Positions 1-8,588 of a DNA stretch of 64,000 bases are shown here, piece after piece. Every line of letters starts with the position of its first letter. The stretch's first letter is position 1. The notes beneath the pieces were generated by a model. That model was given only the letters and a program-made list of their open reading frames with translations. It was not told where the DNA came from and did not search any database. The position numbers and the translations under genes are program-made. Origin of the DNA: Paracoccaceae bacterium (GTDB lineage Bacteria; Pseudomonadota; Alphaproteobacteria; Rhodobacterales; Rhodobacteraceae); NCBI GenBank assembly GCA_012103375.1, contig WLWX01000001.1:1044501-1108500 (forward strand), given 5' to 3'.

Positions 1-244
1 CGGCTGAACCGGGACCGACCGGCGCGCAGCCGGGCTTGCGCCGCCAGCGATCTTGCCCCGAAACCCGAGGCCGATTGGTCCGCGCGGCGGGTTCGCTGCC
101 GCCCGCGCCGCACCCGAATCAGCGCGCGCGGATTGCAGGCCGAGTCACCCGCCTGCGTACCGCTGAGTGGCAGTTTCCGCAGGATCATCCGTGTTTATCC
201 CCAATATTCAGCGCATTATCGCCTATTTTGGTCGCATGGGGGTT
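1..244. other. Upstream non-coding stretch, no gene seen
   Basis: Open frames cross this stretch on both strands, but none shows a recognisable protein. The only long plus-strand frame is an upstream extension of ihfB with low-complexity Arg/Pro-rich content. The end of a preceding gene may lie just outside the window. No terminator with a T-run was found. Confidence 0.4.
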
Positions 245-272
245 TTGCGTCCGCCCCGGTTTCGCCTATAGT
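245..272 (+). promoter_or_regulatory. Putative sigma-70-type promoter of ihfB
   Basis: TTGCGT at 245-250 and TATAGT at 267-272 are separated by 16 bp and lie about 50 bp upstream of the ihfB start at 321. The spacing and the -10 match suit a housekeeping promoter. The assignment is by eye only. Confidence 0.4.
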
Positions 273-320
273 TCGGTATCGCGCCCAGTCTGCCACAAGA
301 GGCGCGCAGGGGGACTTGAT

Positions 321-602
321 ATGATCCGTTCTGAACTGATCCAGAAAATCGCGGATGAGAATCCGCACCTGTATCACCGCGATGTCGAACGCATTGTGAA
401 CACGATTTTTGAAGAGGTTATCTCGGCCATGGCGCGGGGCGACCGGGTCGAACTGCGTGGTTTCGGCGCGTTTTCGGTCAAGAAGCGTGACGCGCGCGTC
501 GGCCGCAATCCGCGCACCGGGGACTCGGTGAATGTCGAAGAAAAGCACGTACCGTTTTTCAAGACCGGCAAGCTGTTGCGCGACCGCCTGAACAAGGGCT
601 AG
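321..602 (+). CDS. ihfB: Integration host factor subunit beta
   Basis: This 93-residue protein is the beta subunit of IHF, the nucleoid protein that bends DNA as a heterodimer with IhfA and supports recombination, replication and sigma-54 promoters. The whole length fits the HU/IHF family. It opens with [18 protein letters not shown], carries the DNA-clasping arm motif [10 protein letters not shown] near residues 62-71, and ends in the family's usual [12 protein letters not shown] segment. The start at 321 follows a purine-rich stretch (caggggga). The frame stays open further upstream, but that extension has no IHF similarity. A lapA-like gene starts 10 bp downstream. Confidence 0.96.
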   Translation: MIRSELIQKIADENPHLYHRDVERIVNTIFEEVISAMARGDRVELRGFGAFSVKKRDARVGRNPRTGDSVNVEEKHVPFFKTGKLLRDRLNKG

Positions 603-611
603 AACGGCGCC

Positions 612-971
612 ATGCGCCTGATCCGATATGCTTTCCTTGGCGGCCTTGCGATTGTCCTGATCGCGACCGCCCTTGCCAACAGGGGCTTCGTCACCCTGCG
701 GGTTCTGCCAGAAGAAATGGCGGGGCTGTTTGGCTATCAATGGTCGATTTCCTTACCCCTGTTTCTGGTGATCCTGGGCAGCATCGTTGCCGGTGTCGCC
801 ATCGGCTTCGTCTGGGAATGGCTGCGCGAACACAAGCACCGCGCGGAGGCGCGCCACGAACGGCGCGAACGGGAACGGCTTGAGGCCGAGGTTGACCGTC
901 TGACCGACACCGGCTCTGACACAGGCGACGACGTCCTGGCGATGCTTGAGGCTCCGACCGCCGCGCGCTAG
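612..971 (+). CDS. LapA/DUF1049-domain inner-membrane protein
   Basis: This 119-residue protein has two hydrophobic segments (about residues 5-25 and 43-68). A charged, Arg/Glu-rich coiled-coil-like cytoplasmic tail follows. That is the layout of the lipopolysaccharide assembly protein A domain (DUF1049). In enterobacteria LapA helps adjust LPS synthesis by acting on FtsH/LapB; the role here is inferred from the family. The gene follows ihfB by 10 bp, the usual order in Rhodobacteraceae, and trpF follows by 10 bp, so the three are probably co-transcribed. Confidence 0.8.
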   Translation: MRLIRYAFLGGLAIVLIATALANRGFVTLRVLPEEMAGLFGYQWSISLPLFLVILGSIVAGVAIGFVWEWLREHKHRAEARHERRERERLEAEVDRLTDTGSDTGDDVLAMLEAPTAAR

Positions 972-981
972 ACCCCGGCCC

Positions 982-1629
982 ATGGCCAAAACACGCACGA
1001 AAATCTGTGGACTCTCGACGGCAGAGCATCTGTCGACCGCGGTCGAGGCTGGCGCCGGTTACGTCGGCTTCGTTTTCTTTCAGAAATCCCCAAGGCATAT
1101 ATCGATCGAGGCCGCGCGCGCATTGGCGATTGATGTGCCGGTTGGCGTGGCCAAGGTGGCGCTGGTGGTGAACGCGTCAGACGCCGATCTGGACGCAATC
1201 CTGGAACACACGCCGATCGACATGCTGCAACTCCACGGGTCCGAGCCGCCCGAACGTGTGGCCGAAGTCCGCGCCCGGTACGGCCTGCCGGTGATGAAAG
1301 CGGTCGGGGTGGCCGATGCGCAGGATCTGGCGCAGTTGGATATCTACGGTGCCGTCGCCGATCAACTGCTGGTCGATGCGAAGCCCCCCAAAGATGCGGT
1401 GCTGCCCGGCGGTAACGGGTTGACCTTCGACTGGCGGCTGATCGCCAACCGGCGGTGGGCCTGCCCCTGGATGCTGGCCGGGGGGCTGACGCGCGCTAAC
1501 GTGGCGCAGGCAATTGCCCTGACCGGCGCGCGGCAGGTCGACGTAAGTTCCGGCGTCGAAAGCGCCCCGGGGGTGAAAGACGCGGGCCTGATCCGCGATT
1601 TCCTGACGGCGGTACGCTTATGCCGGTGA
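982..1629 (+). CDS. trpF: Phosphoribosylanthranilate isomerase
   Basis: TrpF catalyses the Amadori rearrangement of phosphoribosylanthranilate, the third step of the tryptophan branch. The 215-residue product is a normal-length (beta/alpha)8 barrel. The conserved KICGL motif at residues 7-11 gives general base Cys9, and Asp132 in LLVDAK is the expected general acid. The C-terminal phosphate-binding loop DVSSGVES is present. The ATG at 982 is chosen because homologous sequence begins with [11 protein letters not shown]; an upstream in-frame extension is Pro/Arg-rich and unlikely. The 3' end overlaps the next gene by 10 bp. trpB follows two genes later, while trpA lies at 16.7 kb beyond an accessory block. 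Confidence 0.95.
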   Translation: MAKTRTKICGLSTAEHLSTAVEAGAGYVGFVFFQKSPRHISIEAARALAIDVPVGVAKVALVVNASDADLDAILEHTPIDMLQLHGSEPPERVAEVRARYGLPVMKAVGVADAQDLAQLDIYGAVADQLLVDAKPPKDAVLPGGNGLTFDWRLIANRRWACPWMLAGGLTRANVAQAIALTGARQVDVSSGVESAPGVKDAGLIRDFLTAVRLCR

Positions 1630-2078
1630 GTTTCCGCCCGGCGACCCGCGATGACGTGCCTGCCGTTCTGGCGCTGTTGCAAGACGACGCGCTGGGTTCG
1701 CAACGCGAAGGGGCCGAGATGGCGCGCTACTTCGCCGCCTTCGATGCAATGATGGCCGAGGGTGCCAATACGCTGATCGTGGGCGAGGATGCCGGGAAAG
1801 TTGTGGCGACCTATCAGCTGACGTTCATCTCGGGGCTGTCGCTGCGCGCGGCGCGGCGGGCACAGATCGAAAGCGTTCGCGTGGCCAGCACCCTGCGGGG
1901 TCAGGGGGTCGGACGCGCCATGTTCGCGGATGCCGAGGCACGCGCCCGCGCCGCGGGCTGTACGCTGATGCAACTGACCATGAACGCCAGCCGGACAGAC
2001 TCGGCGCAATTCTACACCAGTCTTGGATTTGTTGCATCGCACACCGGCTTCAAACGCCCGTTGGAGCCGATCGACTGA
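1620..2078 (+). CDS. GNAT-family N-acetyltransferase
   Basis: This 152-residue protein has the single-domain fold of the GNAT acyl-CoA N-acyltransferases. The acetyl-CoA pyrophosphate-binding signature is visible as [19 protein letters not shown] around residues 81-99 (R-G-x-G-V-G core). The C-terminal [16 protein letters not shown] segment matches the usual motif B, with the N...A...FY..LGF pattern. The substrate cannot be told. The start overlaps the end of trpF by 10 bp, so translation is probably coupled, although a role in tryptophan synthesis is not implied. Confidence 0.88.
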   Translation: MPVSFRPATRDDVPAVLALLQDDALGSQREGAEMARYFAAFDAMMAEGANTLIVGEDAGKVVATYQLTFISGLSLRAARRAQIESVRVASTLRGQGVGRAMFADAEARARAAGCTLMQLTMNASRTDSAQFYTSLGFVASHTGFKRPLEPID

Positions 2079-2086
2079 ACGCCTAT

Positions 2087-2464
2087 ATGCCAGAATTGGC
2101 CGTGGCCATTCGCGTCGGCATCCACCTTCGGAGACAGTATTTGGTTGACGACGATCCGACGAAAAACCGCATCCGGCTGACCCGGCAATTGAACGCGATC
2201 TCGCGGCATGTGCCGCTGGTTGGTTCGGTACTGCGCGGGCTGTTGAAGCGCAATCTGTGGATGTTCCGCCTGCCCATCGCCCTCGTCTTGATCGCCGGCA
2301 GCGTGCTTGCGATCCTGCCGGTGTTCGGGCTGTGGATGCTGCCGGTGGGCCTGGCGTTGCTTGCGATTGATATGCCGATTCTGCGGCCGATGATCGTGGG
2401 CGCGGTGATTGTCGGGCGGCGCTGGCTGGCACTTAGGTGGCGCGCCTGGCGTCCGGGCAAATAG
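2087..2464 (+). CDS. Small membrane protein of PGPGW type
   Basis: This 125-residue product has a basic N-terminal half and one long hydrophobic hairpin near residues 60-90. The hairpin reads roughly [21 protein letters not shown]. That pattern is typical of the small PGPGW-type transmembrane proteins that sit next to trpB in Rhodobacteraceae and are sometimes misnamed as tryptophan synthase subunits. No enzymatic motif is visible. It begins 8 bp after the acetyltransferase and ends 65 bp before trpB. The N-terminal start is uncertain; a later in-frame start could be used. Confidence 0.6.
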   Translation: MPELAVAIRVGIHLRRQYLVDDDPTKNRIRLTRQLNAISRHVPLVGSVLRGLLKRNLWMFRLPIALVLIAGSVLAILPVFGLWMLPVGLALLAIDMPILRPMIVGAVIVGRRWLALRWRAWRPGK

Positions 2465-2529
2465 CTTTCGTCGCTTTACCGTTTCGACGGCACGGGCTAC
2501 ACCACAGCGTCGCATCGAAGGAGCCCGGA

Positions 2530-3762
2530 ATGCCCAACGACCTGTTCAACACCTTCATGAATGGCCCGGACGAAAACGGCCGCTTCGGCGATTTCGGCGG
2601 TCGCTTCGTATCGGAAACGCTGATGCCGCTGATCCTGGATCTTGAGGCCGAGTATGAGCGCGCCAAGACCGACGACAGCTTCTGGGCCGAGATGGACGAC
2701 CTGTGGACCCATTATGTGGGCCGCCCCAGCCCGCTGTATCACGCCGAACGGCTGACCGAGCATCTGGGGGGCGCGAAAATCTACCTCAAACGGGATGAAC
2801 TGAACCACACCGGCGCGCACAAGATCAACAACGTGCTGGGGCAGATCCTTCTGGCGCGACGCATGGGGAAAACCCGGATCATTGCCGAAACCGGTGCCGG
2901 TCAGCACGGGGTGGCGACGGCAACGGTCTGCGCCAAGTTCGGGCTGAAATGCATCGTCTACATGGGCGCGCATGATGTGGAACGCCAGATGCCAAACGTG
3001 TTTCGCATGCGCCTGCTGGGGGCCGAGGTTGTGCCGGTGACCAGCGGTCGCGGCACCCTGAAGGACGCGATGAACAACGCGCTGCGCGACTGGGTGACCA
3101 ACGTGCGCGACACCTTCTATTGCATCGGCACCGTCGCCGGTCCGCACCCCTACCCCGCCATGGTCCGCGATTTTCAAGCGATCATCGGCAAGGAGACCAA
3201 GGAGCAATTGCAAGCCGCCGAGGGGCGTCTGCCCGACACGGTGATTGCCGCCATCGGCGGTGGCTCGAACGCCATGGGCCTGTTCTTCCCGTTCCTCGAC
3301 GACAAGTCGGTCAACATCATCGGCGTCGAAGCCGGCGGCAAGGGCGTGAACGCCAAAATGGAGCATTGCGCATCCTTGACCGGCGGTCGCCCCGGCGTGC
3401 TGCATGGCAACCGGACCTACCTGCTCCAGGACGACGACGGGCAGATTCTGGAGGGGTTCAGCATTTCGGCGGGCCTCGATTATCCCGGAATCGGGCCGGA
3501 ACACGCCTGGCTGCACGAGATTGGGCGCGCCAAATATGTCTCGATCACCGATGTCGAAGCGCTGGAGGCGTTCCAGCTGTCCTGCGCGCTGGAAGGCATC
3601 ATCCCGGCGCTGGAACCCTGCCACGCGCTGGCCCATGTGATGAAGATCGCCCCTGCCCTGCCCAAGGACCACCTGCTGGTGATGAACATGTGCGGGCGCG
3701 GCGACAAGGATATCTTCACCGTCGCCAAGGCGCTGGGGGTTGAGGTGGACGCGGGGGGGTGA
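2530..3762 (+). CDS. trpB: Tryptophan synthase beta chain
   Basis: TrpB condenses indole, channelled from TrpA, with L-serine to give tryptophan using PLP. The 410-residue length is standard. The PLP lysine is Lys98 in the HTGAHKINN motif, and the phosphate-binding glycine loop GGGSNAMG is near residue 240. The N-terminal [17 protein letters not shown] block is a hallmark of TrpB1. The start at 2530 has a good ribosome site (AAGGAG) a few bases upstream. The frame is open further upstream but without family similarity. The partner trpA is 13 kb away. Confidence 0.98.
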   Translation: MPNDLFNTFMNGPDENGRFGDFGGRFVSETLMPLILDLEAEYERAKTDDSFWAEMDDLWTHYVGRPSPLYHAERLTEHLGGAKIYLKRDELNHTGAHKINNVLGQILLARRMGKTRIIAETGAGQHGVATATVCAKFGLKCIVYMGAHDVERQMPNVFRMRLLGAEVVPVTSGRGTLKDAMNNALRDWVTNVRDTFYCIGTVAGPHPYPAMVRDFQAIIGKETKEQLQAAEGRLPDTVIAAIGGGSNAMGLFFPFLDDKSVNIIGVEAGGKGVNAKMEHCASLTGGRPGVLHGNRTYLLQDDDGQILEGFSISAGLDYPGIGPEHAWLHEIGRAKYVSITDVEALEAFQLSCALEGIIPALEPCHALAHVMKIAPALPKDHLLVMNMCGRGDKDIFTVAKALGVEVDAGG

Positions 3763-3780
3763 CTTCGCAGTGAAGTGCAA

Positions 3781-3944
3781 GCCGGGCGCGTGCCTGTCTG
3801 CGGGGAGGCGCTGAACCGGTAGTGTGGGGCAATTTATCCCGCAGGGTTAACTCTGACGGCAGTAGAGTTCGAGACGTTGCAGAAGCGCCTGCCCGGGGGG
3901 CAGACAGGCGCTCGCCCGGCGCCTTTCAGGCTTGATTCCGGGCG
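3781..3944 (-). repeat. Intergenic dispersed repeat, copy A
   Basis: This is an almost complete copy of a roughly 165-bp repeat seen five times in the window. Read on the minus strand it begins CGCCCGGAATCAAGCC, passes through a GGCGCCGGGCGAGCGCCTG block and an AGAGTTAAC...ATAAATTGCC block, and ends in GCGCCCGGC. It fills most of the trpB–oxidoreductase gap. Short GC-rich inverted arms suggest folded RNA or DNA. See the copies at 15885, 22315, 32631 and 46068. Confidence 0.65.
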
Positions 3945-3969
3945 AAAAAACAGAAGGGGAAACCTGCGC

Positions 3970-5337
3970 ATGACCCGCACCATCACCGAACCCGCCCGCG
4001 AAATCGACGTTGTACGCGAAACCGAAGTGCTGGTCGTCGGCTCTGGCCCCGGCGGGTTACCCGCTGCACTCGCCTCGGCCCGCGCAGGCGCAGAAACCAC
4101 GCTGGTCGAACGCTTCGGTTGTTTCGGTGGCAACCTCACCGTTGTGGGCGTCGAAGGGATGCATTGGTATCGCCACGAACAGACGGTCGAAAGCAACGGC
4201 ATCGCCCGCGAATTCGAAGAGCGCGCCAAGGAAATGGGCGCGGCGGTGCCGGAAAGCCAGTCGCTCAGCCACGAGATTGACAGCGAAGGCTTCAAACTGG
4301 TCGCCGACACGCTGGTCTCCGAATCCGGCGTCACCCCGATGCTGCACCGCCAGTTCGTCGCCCCGATCATGGACGGCAACCGCATCACCGGGATCATCAC
4401 CGAAAGTAAAGCGGGGCGTGAGGCGATCCTGGCTGCCCGCGTGATCGACGCCACAGGCGACGCCGACATCGCCGCCCGCGCCGGGGCACCTACCACCAAG
4501 ACCGACCGCGAAGACATGATGGCCGCAAGCGTCATGTTCCACTGCGCAGGCGTCGATAAACGCACCTTCATGGACGGCATCAAGTCCGACCCGCAGACCT
4601 ATGCCGACTGGGGCGGTGGCGGCGAATGGGTGATCGAGACCTCCGGGAAGGAGGATGAGATGTTCTCTCCCTTCCTCAAGAAACCCTTCGACCGGGCGAT
4701 TAAAGACGGGCTGATCCCGGCGCATCTGAACACCATCGCAGGCACCTGGGGCGCGGTGCATGACACGGGCGAACTGACCTACATGAACCTGATCCACCTC
4801 GACGGCTGCGACGGCACCGACCCCGACAGCTTGACCGCGTTCGAGATCGAGGGTCGCCGCCAGGCGATGCTGGCGATCGAGGCACTGCGCCGCTATACGC
4901 CCGGCTGCGACGGCATCCGGCTCAGGAACTTCGGCATGTCCATCGGCATCCGCGACACCCGCAAGGTCGACTGCCTTTACAATATGACCGAGGGCGACGT
5001 GCGCGATCAGGCGCGGTTCGACGACAGTATCGGGATGTTCCCCGAATTCATCGACGGTTACGGCATCCTGATCCTGCCGACCACGGGGCGCTATTTCCAC
5101 ATCCCCTACCGCAACCTGCTGCCCAAGGGGGTCGAAAACCTGCTGGTCGCAGGCCGCGCCACCGGCGGCGACCGGATCAGCCACGCGGCCACCCGCAACA
5201 TGGCCTGCTGCGCGGTCGGCGGTCAGGGCGCGGGCATCGCGGCGGCACTGTCGCTGCGCCGCAATTGCGCGCTGGCCGATCTGCCAGTCGCGGATATTCA
5301 GCGCGAACTGGTCCGCCAGGGCGGGCGCTGGCAGTAA
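3970..5337 (+). CDS. FAD-dependent oxidoreductase
   Basis: This 455-residue flavoprotein starts with a classical Rossmann FAD-binding motif (VLVVGSGPGGLPAALASARAG, about residues 20-40) and an acidic end of beta-2 (TLVERFG). Later it has the ATGDADIAARAG motif and the C-terminal flavin-contacting GRATGGDRISHAATR segment. The overall pattern is that of the FAD_oxidored family, which includes many uncharacterised dehydrogenases. The substrate is unknown. The ATG at 3970 is preceded by GAAGGGGAAA, a reasonable ribosome site. It stands alone between an intergenic repeat and the convergent cutC remnant. Confidence 0.85.
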   Translation: MTRTITEPAREIDVVRETEVLVVGSGPGGLPAALASARAGAETTLVERFGCFGGNLTVVGVEGMHWYRHEQTVESNGIAREFEERAKEMGAAVPESQSLSHEIDSEGFKLVADTLVSESGVTPMLHRQFVAPIMDGNRITGIITESKAGREAILAARVIDATGDADIAARAGAPTTKTDREDMMAASVMFHCAGVDKRTFMDGIKSDPQTYADWGGGGEWVIETSGKEDEMFSPFLKKPFDRAIKDGLIPAHLNTIAGTWGAVHDTGELTYMNLIHLDGCDGTDPDSLTAFEIEGRRQAMLAIEALRRYTPGCDGIRLRNFGMSIGIRDTRKVDCLYNMTEGDVRDQARFDDSIGMFPEFIDGYGILILPTTGRYFHIPYRNLLPKGVENLLVAGRATGGDRISHAATRNMACCAVGGQGAGIAAALSLRRNCALADLPVADIQRELVRQGGRWQ

Positions 5338-5405
5338 GGATCAGATCATTGGATAGGGTGCACTCGTGGCGTCCGGCCATGCCCCCAGCATCCCCACCGC
5401 GCGGA

Positions 5406-6121
5406 TCATCCCGACAGGGCCGTGACCATCCCGCGAACCGCGTCTTCCGAGGTTTCCTTGCGCCCGCCTGCGGGGTCGAAATCCGAAAACGCCGGATCAC
5501 CCACTGCGGCTGCATTGCAGGCGGCGTGAACCTCGGCCACGCCGGTCATCGCGACGAGGTCGCCCACGTTGGCCACCGCCAACCCACAGCCCGGCATGAC
5601 CCCGATGCGACCGGCTGCCCGACCCACCATCTGCGCAATCAACGCCGCCCCCTCGGGCGCTTGGGGTTGCGCGCCCGAGGTCAGGACCCGTGCGACCCCA
5701 GTTCGGCCGCCTGATCCAGCGCGCGCAGCGGATCGGGCACCACGTCGATCACCCGGTGCAGCGTGCGCCCCATTGGCCCGGCGGCATCCGACAGGCGCGC
5801 CAGCAGACCCATGTCCAACCCGCCATCGCCATCCTGTACCCCCAGGACGACTCCGGCCAGACCGGCCGCGCGCGCCGTGGCGATATCGGCCAGCATGATT
5901 GCCGCATCATGGGCGTCGAATTGGAACAGCCCTGCGCGGGGCCGGATCATGGCGTAGACCGGAACCGGCAAGGCAGCAGCCGCCTGCATCAACCCCGCAG
6001 ACGGGGTCAGACCGCCCTCGGACAGGGCTGAACACAGCTCGATCCGGCGCGCGCCACCGCGAATGGCCGCCTGCGCACCGGCCAGCGTGTCAACGCAGAC
6101 TTCCAGCAGGACGTTGGTCAC
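5406..6121 (-). pseudogene. cutC: Copper homeostasis protein CutC, frameshifted
   Basis: The N-terminal two thirds read as CutC (LLEVCVDTLAGAQAAIRGGARRIELC, then SEGGLTPS and YAMIRPR motifs), up to a stop at about 5681. The rest, including IAQMVGRAAGRIGVMPGCG and the closing SDFDPAGGRKETSE block, continues in another frame. Inserting one base near 5698, where GGG-TC-GCA would become GGG-TTC-GCA (LGFARVLTSG), restores a 238-residue protein. The putative GTG start at 6121 overlaps the upstream DUF1489 stop (GTGA). The lesion may be a real single-base deletion or a sequencing error. CutC is a TIM-barrel protein of debated copper function. Confidence 0.82.
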
Positions 6122-6558
6122 AGAACGCCGATTTCGGCCAGGGCCGCGCTCATCTCGACCGGCAGGCTGCTGTCGCCACTGCGCCGGTCGGCCAGATCGG
6201 GCGGGGCATCTTCGGCCTTGATGTAGCGCCAGCCCTGAAACGGACGCCGCCGCGCCGGGGCCACGCGGATGATGTTCGGGTCCATCACGATGGCACAGCG
6301 GCGGATGCCGTCCGTGCCCGTCACCTCTTCCAGCGCGGTGATCCGCTGGCGCGCCTGAATGTTGCCCTTGATCACCCAATAAAGCGACCCGCCGTCCAGC
6401 AGTTCAACGGCGCGTTTCGGCCACATGCGGGTGACATGCTGGCTGAGCGCCTCAAGCCCCTTGGGGTTGTTCTTGGCGCGCCACGCGATCAGATCCTCGA
6501 CCGAGTCGATCCCGACGCAAAGTTTTATCAGGTGAAGCTGACCCATTGTTTCCAGCAT
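6118..6558 (-). CDS. DUF1489 family protein
   Basis: This 146-residue protein fits the alphaproteobacterial DUF1489 family. It has the conserved opening LHLIKLCVGIDSVEDLIAW, the basic THVTRMWPKRA-like segment (here HVTRMWPKRAVELLDGGSLYWVIKG), and a central VMDPNIIRVAPARRRPFQGWRY block. The biochemical role is unknown. Its stop overlaps the putative GTG start of cutC by 4 bp, so the two were one transcription unit. It is transcribed away from the ribonucleotide reductase gene across a 230-bp shared upstream region. Confidence 0.85.
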   Translation of the reverse strand: MLETMGQLHLIKLCVGIDSVEDLIAWRAKNNPKGLEALSQHVTRMWPKRAVELLDGGSLYWVIKGNIQARQRITALEEVTGTDGIRRCAIVMDPNIIRVAPARRRPFQGWRYIKAEDAPPDLADRRSGDSSLPVEMSAALAEIGVL

Positions 6559-6576
6559 GTAGCATCAGTGGTGGAG

Positions 6577-6585
6577 TTATCCACA
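6577..6585 (+). promoter_or_regulatory. Possible DnaA box upstream of the class II RNR gene
   Basis: TTATCCACA is an exact match to the consensus DnaA box (TTATNCACA). It lies in the 230-bp divergent region between the DUF1489 gene and the ribonucleotide reductase gene. DnaA is known to control nrdAB in E. coli, which makes the position suggestive. A single 9-mer can occur by chance, so this is a weak call. Confidence 0.3.
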
Positions 6586-6788
6586 GGATGTGGTATCTTA
6601 GTTTCCCCAGAGCGATTCTGCCAGACGGTAACTCCGGTGTTTCGCCACTTGCGGGGCCGTGTGATCAGGGGCTGAAATGTTTCGGTTTCCCTGCGTGCGA
6701 TTCCGCGATCATATAGACCCGCATACGATTTGATCGGACCCCTGCCAAGACTCGATTCGCCGCCCCGATTGCCGAACAGATCTGGGAC

Positions 6789-8588
6789 ATGAAATACCGC
6801 CTGAAAGACGCCGATGGCACACCGATTGACGTGACGGTCGAAGACACATGGCGCCGGGTCACGCGCGCGCTGTCAGCGGTCGAAAGTGATCCCGGCGCCT
6901 GGGAAACGCGGTTCTATGACGCGCTGGAAGATTTCAAGTTCCTGCCAGCGGGCCGCATTCTGGCGGGGGCCGGGACGGGCCGATCTGTCACGCTGTTCAA
7001 TTGTTTTGTCATGGGCACGATCCCCGACAGCCTTGGCGGCATATTCGAGGGGCTGAAAGAGGCCGCGTTGACCATGCAACAGGGCGGCGGCATCGGCTAT
7101 GATTTCTCGACCCTTCGACCCAAAGGTGCAGATGTGAAAGGCGTGGCGGCGGATGCCTCGGGCCCCTTGTCTTTCATGGACGTCTGGGACGCGATGTGCC
7201 GCACGATCATGTCAGCGGGGTCACGGCGCGGCGCGATGATGGCCACGATGCGCTGTGATCACCCGGATATCGAGGCCTTCGTGACGGCCAAATCCGACCC
7301 TGCGCGCCTGCGCAACTTCAACGTCTCGGTTCTGGTCACCGACCCGTTCATGGAGGCGGTGAAATCGGGCGACGATTGGGATCTGGTGTTCGACGGAAAG
7401 ACCTATCGCACCCTGAAGGCGCGCGATCTGTGGGAACAGATCATGCGCTCGACCTATGATTTTGCCGAACCGGGGGTGATCTTCATCGACCGGATCAATC
7501 AGATGAACAACCTGGCCTATGTCGAGGATATTGCAGCGACAAACCCCTGTGGCGAACAGCCGCTGCCGCCTTATGGCGCCTGCCTGCTTGGCTCGATCAA
7601 CCTGGCGCGACTGGTTGAGGCGCCGTTCGAAAACGGCGCGCATCTGTGCGAAACGCAGCTTGGCGACCTGGTCACGACGGCCATTCGGATGATGGACAAT
7701 ACCGTCGATGCCAGCCGCTTCCCACTGGAGGCGCAGAAGGCCGAGGCACACGCCAAACGGCGCATTGGCCTTGGCGTGACCGGGCTGGCCGACGCGCTGG
7801 CGATGGTGGGCTTGCGCTATGGCTCGGACGAGGCGGCGCGTCAGACCTCGGACTGGCTGCGCGCGTTGGCCCGCACCGCCTATCTGGCCTCGGCGGATTT
7901 GGCCGCCGAAAAGGGAGCGTTTCCGCTGTTCGACAGCGATGCTTATCTGGCCAGCGGGACGATGCAGAAGATGGATGCGGACGTGCGCGGCGCCATTGCC
8001 GAACATGGCATCCGCAACGCCCTGCTGACCTCGATCGCGCCAACCGGGACGATCAGTCTGTTTGCGGGCAATGTCTCTTCCGGGATCGAGCCGGTTTTTG
8101 CCCATGCCTACACCCGCAAGGTGCTCCAGAAAGACGGGAGTCGGGTTGAAGAAGAAGTTGAGGATTACGCCGTAAGCCTCTGGCGTCAGGTGAAAGGCGA
8201 CGTGCCGCTGCCGGAGCACTTCGTCGACGCGCAATCGCTGGCCCCGATGGACCACGTCGCCATGCAGGCGGCGGCGCAGGAATGGGTGGACAGCTCGATT
8301 TCCAAGACCATCAACGTGCCCGAGGATATCGGGTTCGAGGCGTTCAAGGACGTCTACATGGCCGCCTGGGATCAGGGCTGCAAGGGCTGCACGACCTACC
8401 GCCCGAATGCGGTGACGGGGAGTGTGCTGAGTGTGTCTGAGCACGCTGGCAAGAAGTTCGAAGATTTTGCATCCGCGCTCGACCACCATACCGCAGCGAA
8501 TGGTATCTCTTTGGCCGATTCTGTGGAAAAACAACGTGTTGCGGGCGCAGAAAGTAGCGATTTGAACATAGCGCGAGCGCCTTTCTGA
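6789..8588 (+). pseudogene. nrdJ: Adenosylcobalamin-dependent (class II) ribonucleotide reductase, truncated
   Basis: Class II RNR reduces ribonucleotides using B12. The catalytic domain is clear: LFNCFVMG with a conserved Cys, QQGGGIGYDFS, the NPCGEQPLPPYGAC active-site block, APTGTIS, and SSISKTINVPED. The 599-residue reading frame stops shortly after GCKGCTTYRPNAVTGSVLSV. Roseobacter relatives run on for about 150 or more residues and end in a Cys-rich redox tail, absent here. The last residues approach and enter an IS1182-family element. At the 5' end, family sequence (TRFAAPIAEQIWD) lies upstream of the only usable ATG at 6789, and the expected start position reads AAG (6747-6749). The gene is probably inactive. 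Confidence 0.8.

Noticed and set aside
2497-3780. A 427-residue open frame antisense to trpB, and many similar long frames opposite other genes.
   Set aside because: These are shadows of high-GC codon usage. The opposite strands encode clear proteins with catalytic motifs, and the shadow frames show no domain or ribosome site.
4057-5184. A 375-residue frame antisense to the FAD oxidoreductase.
   Set aside because: Its composition is Gly/Ala/Val/His-rich, as expected for the complement of a GC-rich gene. The sense strand has a proper FAD fold.
6559-6788. A cobalamin riboswitch upstream of the B12-dependent RNR gene.
   Set aside because: No B12-box-like sequence or large conserved fold could be recognised in the 230-bp region.
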